The translations under genes and the position numbers were made by a program. DNA of 38,919 nucleotides, taken from an uncultured SAR324 cluster bacterium. GTDB lineage: Bacteria > SAR324 > NAC60-12. Shown piece after piece: positions 1 through 8,300 of the stretch. Location: assembly GCA_902564345.1 (NCBI GenBank), contig CACFAY010000001.1, positions 89,922-128,840 of the forward strand, in the 5' to 3' direction. The notes beneath the pieces are model-generated. The model was not told the DNA's origin, searched no databases, and saw only the letters and a list, made by a program, of their open reading frames with translations. Each line of letters starts with the position of its first letter. The stretch's first letter is position 1.

Positions 1-1
1 A

Positions 2-160
2 GTCTCCAAAATAGTATATGTGGATGAAAGAGCAGATGACCCAGTTCGAAGAAGACCCGACATTTCACTGGCTAAACAAAGACTTGGTTGGCAACCAAAA
101 ATTTCTCTCCAAGAGGGTCTCAAGCCAACTATCGATTATTTTGAAAAATTTTTAAAATAA
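2..160 (+). CDS. NAD-dependent nucleotide-sugar epimerase/decarboxylase, C-terminal end (partial)
   Basis: Only the last 52 codons are inside the window; the frame is open from base 2 and ends with TAA at 158-160. The peptide contains D-D-P-V-R-R-R-P-D-I followed by L-A-K-Q-R-L-G-W-P-type residues and a final EGL..TIDYF helix. This is the characteristic tail of extended short-chain dehydrogenases such as UDP-glucuronate decarboxylase (UDP-xylose synthase) and related UDP-sugar epimerases. These enzymes make activated sugars for LPS or capsule. The exact substrate cannot be told from the tail, because the NAD-binding GxxGxxG and catalytic YxxxK lie outside the window. Confidence 0.75.
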   Translation, partial: VSKIVYVDERADDPVRRRPDISLAKQRLGWQPKISLQEGLKPTIDYFEKFLK

Positions 161-223
161 CTTAAGTCATGTTAATAAAATAAAATTAAATTCACAATAA
201 AGTACATATTAGATAATTTAATG

Positions 224-252
224 TTGACCTGTTATCGTAATGTTTTTATATA
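224..252 (+). promoter_or_regulatory. Putative sigma70-type promoter
   Basis: TTGACC at 224-229 and TATATA at 247-252 are separated by exactly 17 bases, close to the consensus -35/-10 arrangement. It would transcribe toward cca with a leader of over 200 bases. The surrounding DNA is so AT-rich that chance matches are possible. Confidence 0.35.
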
Positions 253-345
253 TCTGAATTTAAGTCTATTTTTAAAATTATTTGTAAATACATCTCCAAT
301 GTATAACAATTAAAACATAAATATAATTATCTAATAATTGTCCTC

Positions 346-354
346 TGTGGATAA
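346..354 (-). promoter_or_regulatory. Perfect DnaA-box nonamer (TTATCCACA on the minus strand)
   Basis: TGTGGATAA on the plus strand is the exact complement of the classical DnaA box. It is a single copy in this spacer, with no second perfect box nearby, so it could be a lone DnaA site or chance. Confidence 0.35.
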
Positions 355-519
355 AATTTTTTTGCTAGAACAAAGCACTTAGAATAAATAAATCAAGACT
401 AGATTGAACTGCTTGCCAAAGAATATCACCTGTTGCAAACTTAGTTGTTTAGTAAGGTGGTCTTTTAAAAAAAGCTGAAGGTGCTTGCAAACTTTTTCAT
501 TTTTTTTCTTGAAACCTTC

Positions 520-1893
520 ATGTCCCGCCTTCCTATTTCTTCAGAACTAAATAAAATAGCAAAAGCAATTACTAAGATTAAAGGACGAGTAATTCTTGTT
601 GGAGGAGCGGTAAGAGACCATTTTCTGGACCAGAGAATTTCTAATGATTTAGACTTGGAAATTTATGGCTTAAGTATGCCTGATCTGGAAGTGGTACTAA
701 AAGAATTTGGCAAAATATCTGCTGCAGGAAAATCATTTGGAGTTTTAAAGCTTAAAACACCGACAGCAGAATACGATTTCAGTCTGCCTAGGAGAGAAAG
801 AAAAACAGGTAAAGGCCATCGTTGTTTCAAGATTACTACAGACCCTTTAATGAGTTTCAAGGAAGCCTCAGCCCGGCGCGACTTTACTGTTAACAGCATG
901 GGTTATGATATAATTGAAAATATCCTATTGGATCCATTTGAGGGTATCAAGGATATAAAAAATAAAAAATTAAGGCATGTTGGGCCAGCTTTTGCTGAAG
1001 ATCCCCTGAGAGTTTATAGGGCCATGCAGTTTTCAGCAAGGCTTGAATTTAAAATTTCAGCCCAAACTGAAAAATTCTGTAGAAAATTAGACCTATCTGA
1101 ATTACCAAGAGAAAGAATATTTGAAGAGTTTTGTAAGTTACTTTTGAAGGCTAAAAAACCTTCTATTGGTTTAAAGGCTGCAAAACAAATTGGAGTCTTA
1201 AAGTATTTTCCAGAAATAAAAGCCCTTGAAGGGGTACCCCAGGACCCTAAATGGCACCCTGAGGGAGATGTGTGGACTCATACACTTATGGTTCTAGACG
1301 AAGCTGCTAGGCTCAGAACAGGCATTAAAAAAAAAGATTTGGTGTTGATGTTTGGAGCTCTTTGTCATGATTTTGGTAAGCCTTCAACAACCAAATTTTT
1401 AAGAGGGCGCTGGAGAAGCCCCTCACATGACAAATATGGTATTGATCCCACTTTAAAATTCATGCAGAAACTTACTGACGATAGAAATCTGATCAAACGA
1501 GTAACCAGTATGGTTAAAGAACATCTAAGGCCAATACAACTTTTCAATGAACGTGAACGAATTAATTCTGGAACAATCAGACGGCTCGCACTACGTGTAA
1601 GTATATCTGATCTGATTCTGCTAGCAAAAGCTGACTATTTTGGAAGAAATTTAACTCAAAGGGAAGGAGCATGTTTTCAAGCAGGGGAATGGCTGCTTAA
1701 AGAAGCTAAAAAGATGAATGTTAAAGATGAGGGTCCTCGTCCTCTGCTAATGGGAAAACACTTGTTAAAACTTGGACTATCACCGGGACCAGAAATGGGG
1801 AAAATTTTAAAGCTGGCTTTTGAAAAGCAATTAAACGGTGATCTTGAGACAAATGAGCAAGCATTATCATGGGCAAAATCTAATTATACTTAA
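520..1893 (+). CDS. cca: CCA-adding tRNA nucleotidyltransferase with HD domain
   Basis: Class II tRNA nucleotidyltransferase, which adds or repairs the 3'-CCA end of tRNAs. Numbering from ATG 520 (457 aa), the N-terminal nucleotidyltransferase fold shows GGAVRD (28-33) and the metal-binding D43-L-D45. The RRDFTVN motif is at 119-125. The tRNA-binding helical region follows, with DPLRVYRAMQFSARL at about 161-174. A C-terminal HD phosphohydrolase-type region has H246, H254 and H283-D284. The family with the HD domain may also have phosphatase/phosphodiesterase activity. A GTG at 481 would add 13 hydrophobic residues, but that extension is not typical of the family and neither start has a good Shine-Dalgarno site, so ATG 520 is preferred. 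smpB, another RNA quality-control gene, follows after 84 bases. Confidence 0.93.
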   Translation: MSRLPISSELNKIAKAITKIKGRVILVGGAVRDHFLDQRISNDLDLEIYGLSMPDLEVVLKEFGKISAAGKSFGVLKLKTPTAEYDFSLPRRERKTGKGHRCFKITTDPLMSFKEASARRDFTVNSMGYDIIENILLDPFEGIKDIKNKKLRHVGPAFAEDPLRVYRAMQFSARLEFKISAQTEKFCRKLDLSELPRERIFEEFCKLLLKAKKPSIGLKAAKQIGVLKYFPEIKALEGVPQDPKWHPEGDVWTHTLMVLDEAARLRTGIKKKDLVLMFGALCHDFGKPSTTKFLRGRWRSPSHDKYGIDPTLKFMQKLTDDRNLIKRVTSMVKEHLRPIQLFNERERINSGTIRRLALRVSISDLILLAKADYFGRNLTQREGACFQAGEWLLKEAKKMNVKDEGPRPLLMGKHLLKLGLSPGPEMGKILKLAFEKQLNGDLETNEQALSWAKSNYT

Positions 1894-1977
1894 CTGGCAC
1901 GTATTTCCTAATTAATTCATACTGCATCTAATTGATTTTTCAAAATCGTGATTTCTTATTCAAATTTACCAATTGAA

Positions 1978-2433
1978 ATGAAAATTAAACTTCTTGCAAA
2001 AAACAGAAAAGCAAGGTTTGAGTATGACATACAAAAAACTTTAGAAGCGGGAATTGTTTTAAAAGGAACCGAAGTCAAAAGCATCCGAACAGGACAAATC
2101 AATCTTGCAGAAAGTTACTGTAAGGTAGATGAAAAAATGCAGGTATATTTAATAAATGCACATATTTCTCATTATGACTATGGAAATATAAACAACCATG
2201 AACCACTTCGTCCGAGACGTTTACTGTTGCATCGTTCAGAAATACGTCGCCTCTACGGACAACTGAAAGAACAGGGCCTGACACTAATACCTCTTAAAAT
2301 ATATCTGAAAGATGGCTTAATAAAACTTGAACTTGCAATAGGGCGCGGAAAAAAATTACACGATAAACGTCAAAATATAAAAAAACGCGAAGCGCAAAGA
2401 GATATAGGACGTGCGCTAAGTGAGCATTCATAA
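1978..2433 (+). CDS. smpB: SsrA-binding protein SmpB
   Basis: Small RNA-binding protein that partners tmRNA in trans-translation to rescue stalled ribosomes. The 151-residue product has the family hallmarks: N-K/R-K-A-R-F-E-Y-D near the N terminus, EAGIVLKGTEVKSIR, the INLAESY segment, the HEPLRPRRLLLH segment, and the basic tail GRGKKLHDKRQNIKKREAQRD that becomes helical in the decoding channel. A GTG at 1948 would add ten residues. The ATG at 1978 gives the usual family N terminus and length and is preferred, although neither has a strong ribosome site. The tmRNA gene itself was not found in the following 235-base gap. Confidence 0.95.
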   Translation: MKIKLLAKNRKARFEYDIQKTLEAGIVLKGTEVKSIRTGQINLAESYCKVDEKMQVYLINAHISHYDYGNINNHEPLRPRRLLLHRSEIRRLYGQLKEQGLTLIPLKIYLKDGLIKLELAIGRGKKLHDKRQNIKKREAQRDIGRALSEHS

Positions 2434-2668
2434 ATCCTGAACATGATAATAAAAAAACATCCTATTATTCTATCACTATAATCAGCATTCTACATGCGCC
2501 TACTGTTGAGAAAGTAAAATTAGTCTGAAAACAAAAAATTAAAGGAAATATCTTTCTGGCTACCTTGCTAGAATTAGAATTAACTGGTACCCTCGAGAAT
2601 CTCAGAGACCACACTTATAGTCTTAATAAAGAATTAGAAATTAATTTTAATTGAATTTAAAAAAATAG

Positions 2669-3598
2669 ATGGAACCCAATTTTTATGTTGTAGGCGACGA
2701 TAAAATTACGTCGTTCTTTTTAAAAAATTTCAAATTCATAATAATCCTGCTGATTATAATTATAATTTTCTTGTCAGCAACAATTGCATACTTGAAGTAT
2801 ATCCACATTAAAGACCTTGAAATTCTAAGTGGAAATTTAAAACGGGTAAAATCTAGAAGTACAAGTCTAGTTGAAAAATTAAAGGAAACCGGGCAACGTG
2901 ACTCAAAATGGGAGCAACAAGTTTTATCTCAATCTTCAAAACAAAAAAAACTTAATGAACAACAGGCATCTCTAATAGAGAAGCAAGCAGAAGAGTTATC
3001 TGACCTTAAATCCATACTCCAGCAACGCGAACAAGTAGTACAACAATTTCAGAGTGAAAAAACTTCTACCCAAGATCAAATCAATAACCTCCAGCTTAGA
3101 ATTCGTTCTTTGGAACAGCAGCTTCGCAGCACTGAAGTTTCTTTAACAGAATCAAAAACTGAAAATGAGACGGTTAAGGAAAAAATAGTTGAGCTGGAAA
3201 ATGAAATTCGTAAATTTGAATTGAAAGAGAAAAAACGCAGTAAAAAGAATACCGCCACTGTTAAAATACTTAAATCAAAATCAATTGCTAATCCTCCAGT
3301 CACAGTTGAAAGGTTAAAGATAGATACAAGTGGAGGAAAAACTAGAGTTAGTTTTTACCTCACAAATAAATCCAAAAAGCTTGAGATAGGAAGAACCGGG
3401 ATGTTTCTATCTTCCCCTAAGAACCTAAATAAAGATATTGCTTTAAGCTTAGATAAATCCATTCCATATAAAATACGTAGATATAGAATTGTAAGAAGAA
3501 CATTCAGTAAAGTTAAACCAGACACATTACTTCGTATAATGATATGGAACGCAAAAAATCAGCCCATTGTTGATGAAGCATACCCAATTTTCAAATAG
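2669..3598 (+). CDS. Membrane-anchored coiled-coil protein, function unknown
   Basis: A 309-aa protein not recognised as a named family. Residues about 22-46 form one very hydrophobic, isoleucine-rich membrane segment. About 52-185 is a long Q/E/K/S-rich stretch with heptad character (repeated L and I at coiled-coil spacing, several QQ pairs), predicted to be a coiled coil outside the membrane. A basic linker (KKRSKKN) leads to a C-terminal globular part, about 205-309, rich in alternating hydrophobic residues suggesting beta strands. The topology resembles tethered scaffold or division/envelope proteins, but no function can be assigned. It precedes an ABC ATPase by 33 bases on the same strand and could be cotranscribed with it. 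Confidence 0.8.
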   Translation: MEPNFYVVGDDKITSFFLKNFKFIIILLIIIIIFLSATIAYLKYIHIKDLEILSGNLKRVKSRSTSLVEKLKETGQRDSKWEQQVLSQSSKQKKLNEQQASLIEKQAEELSDLKSILQQREQVVQQFQSEKTSTQDQINNLQLRIRSLEQQLRSTEVSLTESKTENETVKEKIVELENEIRKFELKEKKRSKKNTATVKILKSKSIANPPVTVERLKIDTSGGKTRVSFYLTNKSKKLEIGRTGMFLSSPKNLNKDIALSLDKSIPYKIRRYRIVRRTFSKVKPDTLLRIMIWNAKNQPIVDEAYPIFK

Positions 3599-3631
3599 TA
3601 ATAACTCCACTTTAATCCTTCTTCCCTATTC

Positions 3632-4336
3632 ATGCCTCTTATCTTGAGCCTAGAAAACGTAACCAAACGCTTTGGTTACCGATGTATTCTTAATGACATC
3701 ACTTTGAAAATTGAAACAGGAGAATTCATAACACTTATTGGCAATAATGGTGCTGGAAAATCAACATTACTACGTATTATCAGCACATTATCTAAACCCA
3801 CTAATGGCAAAATTACTTTTTACGGCAAAAGCAAAAAGGAGAGTATACTTGAGTGGAGGCAAAAAATTGGAATAATATCTCATGAAAATAGATTGTACGG
3901 GGATTTGAGTTCAACAGATAATTTAAGGGTATTTGGAACACTTTATGGTGTAAAAGATATTGACATCAATACTGATCAAGTACTTCGTAAAACAGACCTG
4001 ATTCACGTTGCCCAGATGCCCGTTAGTAATTTCAGTTCTGGGATGATAAAACGATTAATGATCGCACGATTAATGCTTTGTGAACCTAAAATTCTAATTC
4101 TTGATGAGCCATTCGCTGGACTTGATCAAAATTCCATGCAATGGTTTGAAAATTATCTCACAGCATTCCACCAGCATGGAGGTACAGTAATTATGGTCAC
4201 TCACCAGCTAGACCTGGGATTAAAATTAGCAAATCGAGTACTTGTATTGCATCAACAACGTATAAAGCATGATAATTTAGCATCAGAACTAAGCATAGAA
4301 AAATGTGTTGACTGGCTGGATAATAATGGAATTTAA
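3632..4336 (+). CDS. ABC transporter ATP-binding protein, CcmA-like
   Basis: A complete 234-aa ABC ATPase. Visible motifs are Walker A GNNGAGKST (about 37-45), the signature loop as FSSGMIKR rather than LSGGQ (about 135-142), Walker B ILILDEPF with the D-loop AGLDQ, and the switch histidine in VTHQ. The fold best resembles the heme-exporter ATPase CcmA and related short exporters (a HENRLYGDL region after the Q-loop). No CcmB/CcmC-type permease lies next to it, so the exported substrate is unknown. The gene overlaps the start of the downstream U32 gene by 11 bases, which suggests translational coupling. No Shine-Dalgarno site is evident before ATG 3632. Confidence 0.85.
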   Translation: MPLILSLENVTKRFGYRCILNDITLKIETGEFITLIGNNGAGKSTLLRIISTLSKPTNGKITFYGKSKKESILEWRQKIGIISHENRLYGDLSSTDNLRVFGTLYGVKDIDINTDQVLRKTDLIHVAQMPVSNFSSGMIKRLMIARLMLCEPKILILDEPFAGLDQNSMQWFENYLTAFHQHGGTVIMVTHQLDLGLKLANRVLVLHQQRIKHDNLASELSIEKCVDWLDNNGI

Positions 4337-5483
4337 CACCTTTATTGATAATGAAAAGACACTAGAACTTATAAGTAATACTTCTATACGTGAAGTAATT
4401 TTGGAACATAAAACACTTAGCCGAATGGGCAGGCTAAATACCAAAAATTTACTTGCTCTAACTGATGCAGCACTCGAGTTGGGATTTTCTCCTGTTTTAC
4501 AGTGGGATATACTATTAACAGAGAATAATTTTGAGATATCCATAAATATACTTAATAATCTTCCTCTATCAAAATTTGCAGCAATTCGTGTCCAAGATAT
4601 TGGAGCTGCAGAGTGGATGAAAAATGAAAGATCCAAAATTCCTATACATTTTATTGTAGAAACTGGAAACCATAATTTAGAGGGACTTTTACGCTGGCAT
4701 GAATATTTTGGTCAACAGTTACAACGATTCGCCCTTTCAAACGAATTGCCCATATCCTCACTAAATAATTATTGTCATACGCTAAGTGTGCCTTGTGAAA
4801 TTTTATCTGCTGGCAGAATATTATTGTTTTATACACCTCGCAAGTTACTTAGTAATTATAAAAAATCAAAAAACTCTTTAGACTTCATTGAGAAGATAGT
4901 GGTTCCTTCAGATCAACAACAAAGAAAGTTTCGAACACTAGAAAATCAGCATGGAACTTTTATGTTCCATAATAAAGACTTGTTTTTATTAGATTTTATT
5001 CCTGAACTACAAAACATTGACATGAAGGTAATGAGACTTGATTTTAGACACATGGAGATAAAACCAGAATGGATAAAAAAAATTGATAGACTTCTTGAAT
5101 CATTTGACAAACAGATAGTGAAGTCACTTAAATCAAAATGGCCATCCAAAATTACGCGTGGCTTTTTTAGTGCTAACCGCTCAGACTTGGCAATTGATCG
5201 AATCAAAAACCCACACCGCAAGGATCATGGAGAAAACTTGGTGGGATGTGTAGTTGAAGCTGTTAAGGAAAAGCACCTGATTATTTTAACCCGAAAATCA
5301 TTCCATTCTGGAAAATCATTATTGGGAATTACTCCCGAAGGGAGAGAGTGTATTATTTCAACAGATTCAATTCAAACTACGGATGGACAACCTATTAGAG
5401 AACTTGAATCTGGAAGTTTGTATCAAGTCCCACACTTTAAATATGTAACACCTGAAACTTTGCTATACGTTTGCTCTGATTAA
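4326..5483 (+). CDS. U32 peptidase-family protein
   Basis: A 385-aa protein of the U32 family (YegQ/TrhP, RlhA, YhbU/YhbV relatives). Several relatives act in tRNA or rRNA hydroxylation, or with prephenate-derived cofactors, rather than as proteases. The recognisable part is the (beta/alpha)-barrel segment with ALSNELPIS, then an LSVPCEIL-AGR-LLFYTPR stretch, followed by TRGFFSANRSD about 100-130 residues later; this is the pattern of U32 proteins in Gram-negative bacteria. The usual E-V-F-x-H-G-A-x-C signature is not seen in its classic form. ATG 4326 is chosen; an ATG at 4305 would add seven residues and enlarge the overlap with the ABC ATPase gene. The molecular role is not established. 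Confidence 0.75.
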   Translation: MEFNTFIDNEKTLELISNTSIREVILEHKTLSRMGRLNTKNLLALTDAALELGFSPVLQWDILLTENNFEISINILNNLPLSKFAAIRVQDIGAAEWMKNERSKIPIHFIVETGNHNLEGLLRWHEYFGQQLQRFALSNELPISSLNNYCHTLSVPCEILSAGRILLFYTPRKLLSNYKKSKNSLDFIEKIVVPSDQQQRKFRTLENQHGTFMFHNKDLFLLDFIPELQNIDMKVMRLDFRHMEIKPEWIKKIDRLLESFDKQIVKSLKSKWPSKITRGFFSANRSDLAIDRIKNPHRKDHGENLVGCVVEAVKEKHLIILTRKSFHSGKSLLGITPEGRECIISTDSIQTTDGQPIRELESGSLYQVPHFKYVTPETLLYVCSD

Positions 5484-5605
5484 ATGAAAAATGTGTTTTT
5501 TTCTATTATATCGATATGAACACTAGTCCAATGCATAATCACTACCAGTAATTTACTAAAAATTACAATTATATCTTTATGTATATAATATAAATTCAAT
5601 AATTT

Positions 5606-6541
5606 ATGCAGGTATATAGTTTCCACAAAAAAACAGTCAACATTCCAAAAACGGTTGTTACCATTGGAAACTTTGACGGAATTCATCTAGGTCATTGTGC
5701 ACTAATTTCTGCTGCAGTCAATGAGGCTCAATTACAGAGCTGTGCAAGTGCACTTGTAACTTTCAATCCACATCCGCAGGAAATTATTCATTCTAAGCAA
5801 CCTGTTTCCCATATTTGCACATCTGTTCATCAACTTAAATTACTTGAGGAACAGGGACTGGACGAGGTACATATTATTCAATTTACATCGGCATTATCTC
5901 AAATGTTACCTGAAGATTTTGCTCTTCGGTTTTTGATCAAGCGCTTTGATATTTTTAAGATCGTAGTTGGATACGACTTCAGATTTGGTAAAAATCGAGC
6001 TGGAGATTTCAAGTTGCTTGAGAAACTGAGTCAGCAATTTAATTTTTCACTTGAGGAAATAGCACCAGTAAAACATAGCGGTCAAACAGTAAGTAGTTCT
6101 CTAATAAGGCAATTAATCCGTGAATTTCGTTTTGCTGAAATTCCTAAATATTTAGGAAGAGAATACAGTATTTATGGAAAGGTAGAAAAGGGAATGAAGC
6201 TTGGAAAAAAACTTGGCTTTCCAACAGCCAATATTTTCCCAGATGTTACATTAGCATTAGCTAATGGTGTTTATGTTACCAAAATTAATTTAGCAAATAA
6301 AATTTACTTTGGAATTACCAATGCCGGAAATAAACCTACATTTGGAAAAAATACTTTTACAGTTGAATCTTATATTTTTGATTTGGATGATGATGAGATT
6401 TATGGTGAATATTTAGAAGTAACCCCTCTGTTTCAATTAAGGCCAGAAATCAAATTTTTAGGGATAGAGGAGCTGAAAAAACAAATTATTAAAGATGTTG
6501 AAAATGCCAAGAGATATTTGATTGAAAATAATTTGGTTTAA
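5606..6541 (+). CDS. ribF: Bifunctional riboflavin kinase / FAD synthetase
   Basis: Converts riboflavin to FMN and then to FAD in the cytoplasm. The 311-aa protein has both modules. The N-terminal adenylyltransferase carries GNFDGIHLGH (residues 21-30), a YDFRFGKNRAGDF segment and SSSLIRQLI. The C-terminal riboflavin kinase carries KLGFPTANI, a GVYVTKI strand and NAGNKPTFG before the YIFDLDDDEIYGEYLEV segment. Length is normal for RibF. It follows a 122-base AT-rich gap after the U32 gene and ends facing the oppositely oriented MFS gene; no obvious terminator hairpin separates them. Confidence 0.96.
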   Translation: MQVYSFHKKTVNIPKTVVTIGNFDGIHLGHCALISAAVNEAQLQSCASALVTFNPHPQEIIHSKQPVSHICTSVHQLKLLEEQGLDEVHIIQFTSALSQMLPEDFALRFLIKRFDIFKIVVGYDFRFGKNRAGDFKLLEKLSQQFNFSLEEIAPVKHSGQTVSSSLIRQLIREFRFAEIPKYLGREYSIYGKVEKGMKLGKKLGFPTANIFPDVTLALANGVYVTKINLANKIYFGITNAGNKPTFGKNTFTVESYIFDLDDDEIYGEYLEVTPLFQLRPEIKFLGIEELKKQIIKDVENAKRYLIENNLV

Positions 6542-6591
6542 TAGAATTTCTGAATTATGTTAAAAGTATTTATTCTCTGACACAATTATGT

Positions 6592-7716
6592 TTAACGTCT
6601 CAACGGCATGACAGTTGCTGAAATGGCTAATACTAAAAAAGACAATCCTAGAGTAGCTGTAAATCCTACCTGGCCAAAAATATCCATCGCAATACCAGCT
6701 AAAGGTGACCCGAGAGTCCCACCGATTCCCCACATCATAGAAAATACTCCACATCCCGCAACGAGTGACGCTCCAGAAAAACTGTCCCCTAGCTCAACAA
6801 GGGCAACTGTATAAGTTCCATAAGAAACACCCCCCCATATCAGGAGCATAGGCCAAAGAAAAATTGATCCACTAATCAATGTTGGAAGCAAAATACTACC
6901 TGCCAAAGCAGTAAAAGATAGAATTATTAAGAGTACTCTCCTTGATATAACATCTGAAAGCCAGCCTATAGGAATTTGCATAAAAACATTTCCAAAAATA
7001 AGTACCCCAAGAACCAAGGAAGAATTAGACTCGCTTAGTCCATATTGCAGCCCATATATTGGAAACAGAGAAAGTGTAACCTGTTCAAACAGAGCAGCAG
7101 CAAAAACTGATAATAAAAGCAAAGGTGCAAAAGTCAGAAATGGTAAAACCGAAGAACTTTCTTCGCTGTCAAACTCAGGGAGATATTTTTTTGATTGAAA
7201 AAGTATTGGTATTACTACCAATATAGCAATGATTCCTAATAAAAATGTGAACCAACTGTGTGAATTACTTACTACCAATATCATTGGACCCAAAGCGAAT
7301 CCTGAAGCAGCAACGGTAGCATATATTCCAACAATGCGTCCACGTTTTTTTGGAAATGCCAGCTGGTTAATCCAATATTCACTAATTATAAAGATAGCAT
7401 TAATCGTGATACCAAGAATAAACCTTAATGGAAACCAGAAAATTAAATCTCTGATCACTGCCAGCAAAAAAAATATAAATGCAGTTATGAAGAAACATGC
7501 TACAGTTAAAAACCATGAACCATACCTTTGTGCTAGCTTTGGGACAAATGGGGCAGATAAAACCATACCCAGTGGCGTCATCGAAGTATTAAGACCAATC
7601 ATACTGGCACTGAACCCTATATCCTCCATAATAAGAGTAAGTAGCGGGTATGAAAGTCCTATAGCTATACAAAAAATTCCAACACAAGCAATTGCTGCAA
7701 ATACACCTTTATTCAT
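6592..7716 (-). CDS. Major facilitator superfamily transporter, YcaD-like
   Basis: A 374-aa inner-membrane transporter with about 12 hydrophobic segments. The first half includes MTPLGMVLSAPFVPKLAQRYG, the MFS motif A region between helices 2 and 3. The second half contains GWLSDVISRRVLL, the equivalent motif in the C-terminal half. ISEYWINQLAFPKKRGRIVGIY resembles the YcaD-type subgroup (residues after helix 4). Substrate unknown. It is transcribed leftward, away from the SPL-type gene, with a long regulatory spacer between them. Confidence 0.88.
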   Translation of the reverse strand: MNKGVFAAIACVGIFCIAIGLSYPLLTLIMEDIGFSASMIGLNTSMTPLGMVLSAPFVPKLAQRYGSWFLTVACFFITAFIFFLLAVIRDLIFWFPLRFILGITINAIFIISEYWINQLAFPKKRGRIVGIYATVAASGFALGPMILVVSNSHSWFTFLLGIIAILVVIPILFQSKKYLPEFDSEESSSVLPFLTFAPLLLLSVFAAALFEQVTLSLFPIYGLQYGLSESNSSLVLGVLIFGNVFMQIPIGWLSDVISRRVLLIILSFTALAGSILLPTLISGSIFLWPMLLIWGGVSYGTYTVALVELGDSFSGASLVAGCGVFSMMWGIGGTLGSPLAGIAMDIFGQVGFTATLGLSFLVLAISATVMPLRR

Positions 7717-8300
7717 AATTCAAATGTACTAAATTGGTTCTCATTAAAAAGATGATTGACAATAAAAACTTGATCAAAGGAAGACTTAATTTGAGTTATT
7801 ATTAAGATTTTTTTAGCTCTATTAATCATTTTTTCTTTCACCATCTACAACGAAATAAATTTTTTTCATATTATAAATTAAAAATGCCTTAAAATAATTA
7901 TTGAAAGCAATTTTAATCAAAAAATTAAAAATCCATTAAACTTAATCTCCCAAATAACCTGCTAGATATTGATAAATCTATGTAAATCTGGTACAAATTA
8001 TTATCAATTGTATTTCCATAAGAAATCTGACCAAATAACAAAGCGTATTTGGTTTATAACTATATGCTCCAAATAACTCTTGCTAGGAATTTTATTTTTC
8101 AAACATTGTTATTAGCTGAAAAGACCCTTGTGAACCATGATATAAATCTACGATTACGTTGTTAGTCAGACTTAATTTGCCGATTTTTTATTTACACTAC
8201 CCAATTAAAAAATAATGCCTGAAAGTGCTTTAAATTCTACATTAGCACTAGAACAGCTATTTTTATTCTGACTGTATCCCAATAATAATGAATTAATATA
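7717..8300. other. 584-base spacer between divergent MFS and SPL-type genes
   Basis: No ORF with coding character and no RNA gene was recognised. The spacer is very AT-rich and contains three copies of CCAAATAAC (7950, 8031, 8069) plus a reversed copy (TATTTGG) that makes an inverted repeat at 8031-8052. It is long for this otherwise compact segment, so it probably holds control sites for one or both flanking genes. Confidence 0.5.
7950..8077. repeat. Cluster of CCAAATAAC repeats (operator-like)
   Basis: CCAAATAAC occurs exactly at 7950-7958, 8031-8039 and 8069-8077. The first and third copies share more context (a preceding TCC and a following TGCTAG about 1-4 bases downstream). The middle copy is half of the inverted repeat CCAAATA-8 bases-TATTTGG at 8031-8052. 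Such arrangements are typical of dimeric repressor or activator sites; the protein is unknown. Confidence 0.5.

Larger units (their letters stand above)
161..519. other. AT-rich intergenic spacer before cca
   Basis: About 360 bases without a convincing gene (320 if the GTG at 481 starts cca). Two things stand out: a sigma70-like promoter at 224-252 and a perfect DnaA-box nonamer (TGTGGATAA) at 346-354. No tRNA, hairpin terminator or small ORF with a ribosome site was recognised. Confidence 0.5.

Noticed and set aside
481-519. GTG-started 13-residue extension of cca
   Set aside because: Adds a hydrophobic N terminus not typical of the family; no better ribosome site than ATG 520.
2434-2668. 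Possible tmRNA (ssrA) gene next to smpB
   Set aside because: The gap is too short and no tRNA-like ends or tag-reading frame were recognised.
7229-7732. Open frame of 167 codons on the plus strand
   Set aside because: Lies wholly antisense to the MFS transporter gene, whose protein makes sense; composition is that of a reversed membrane protein.
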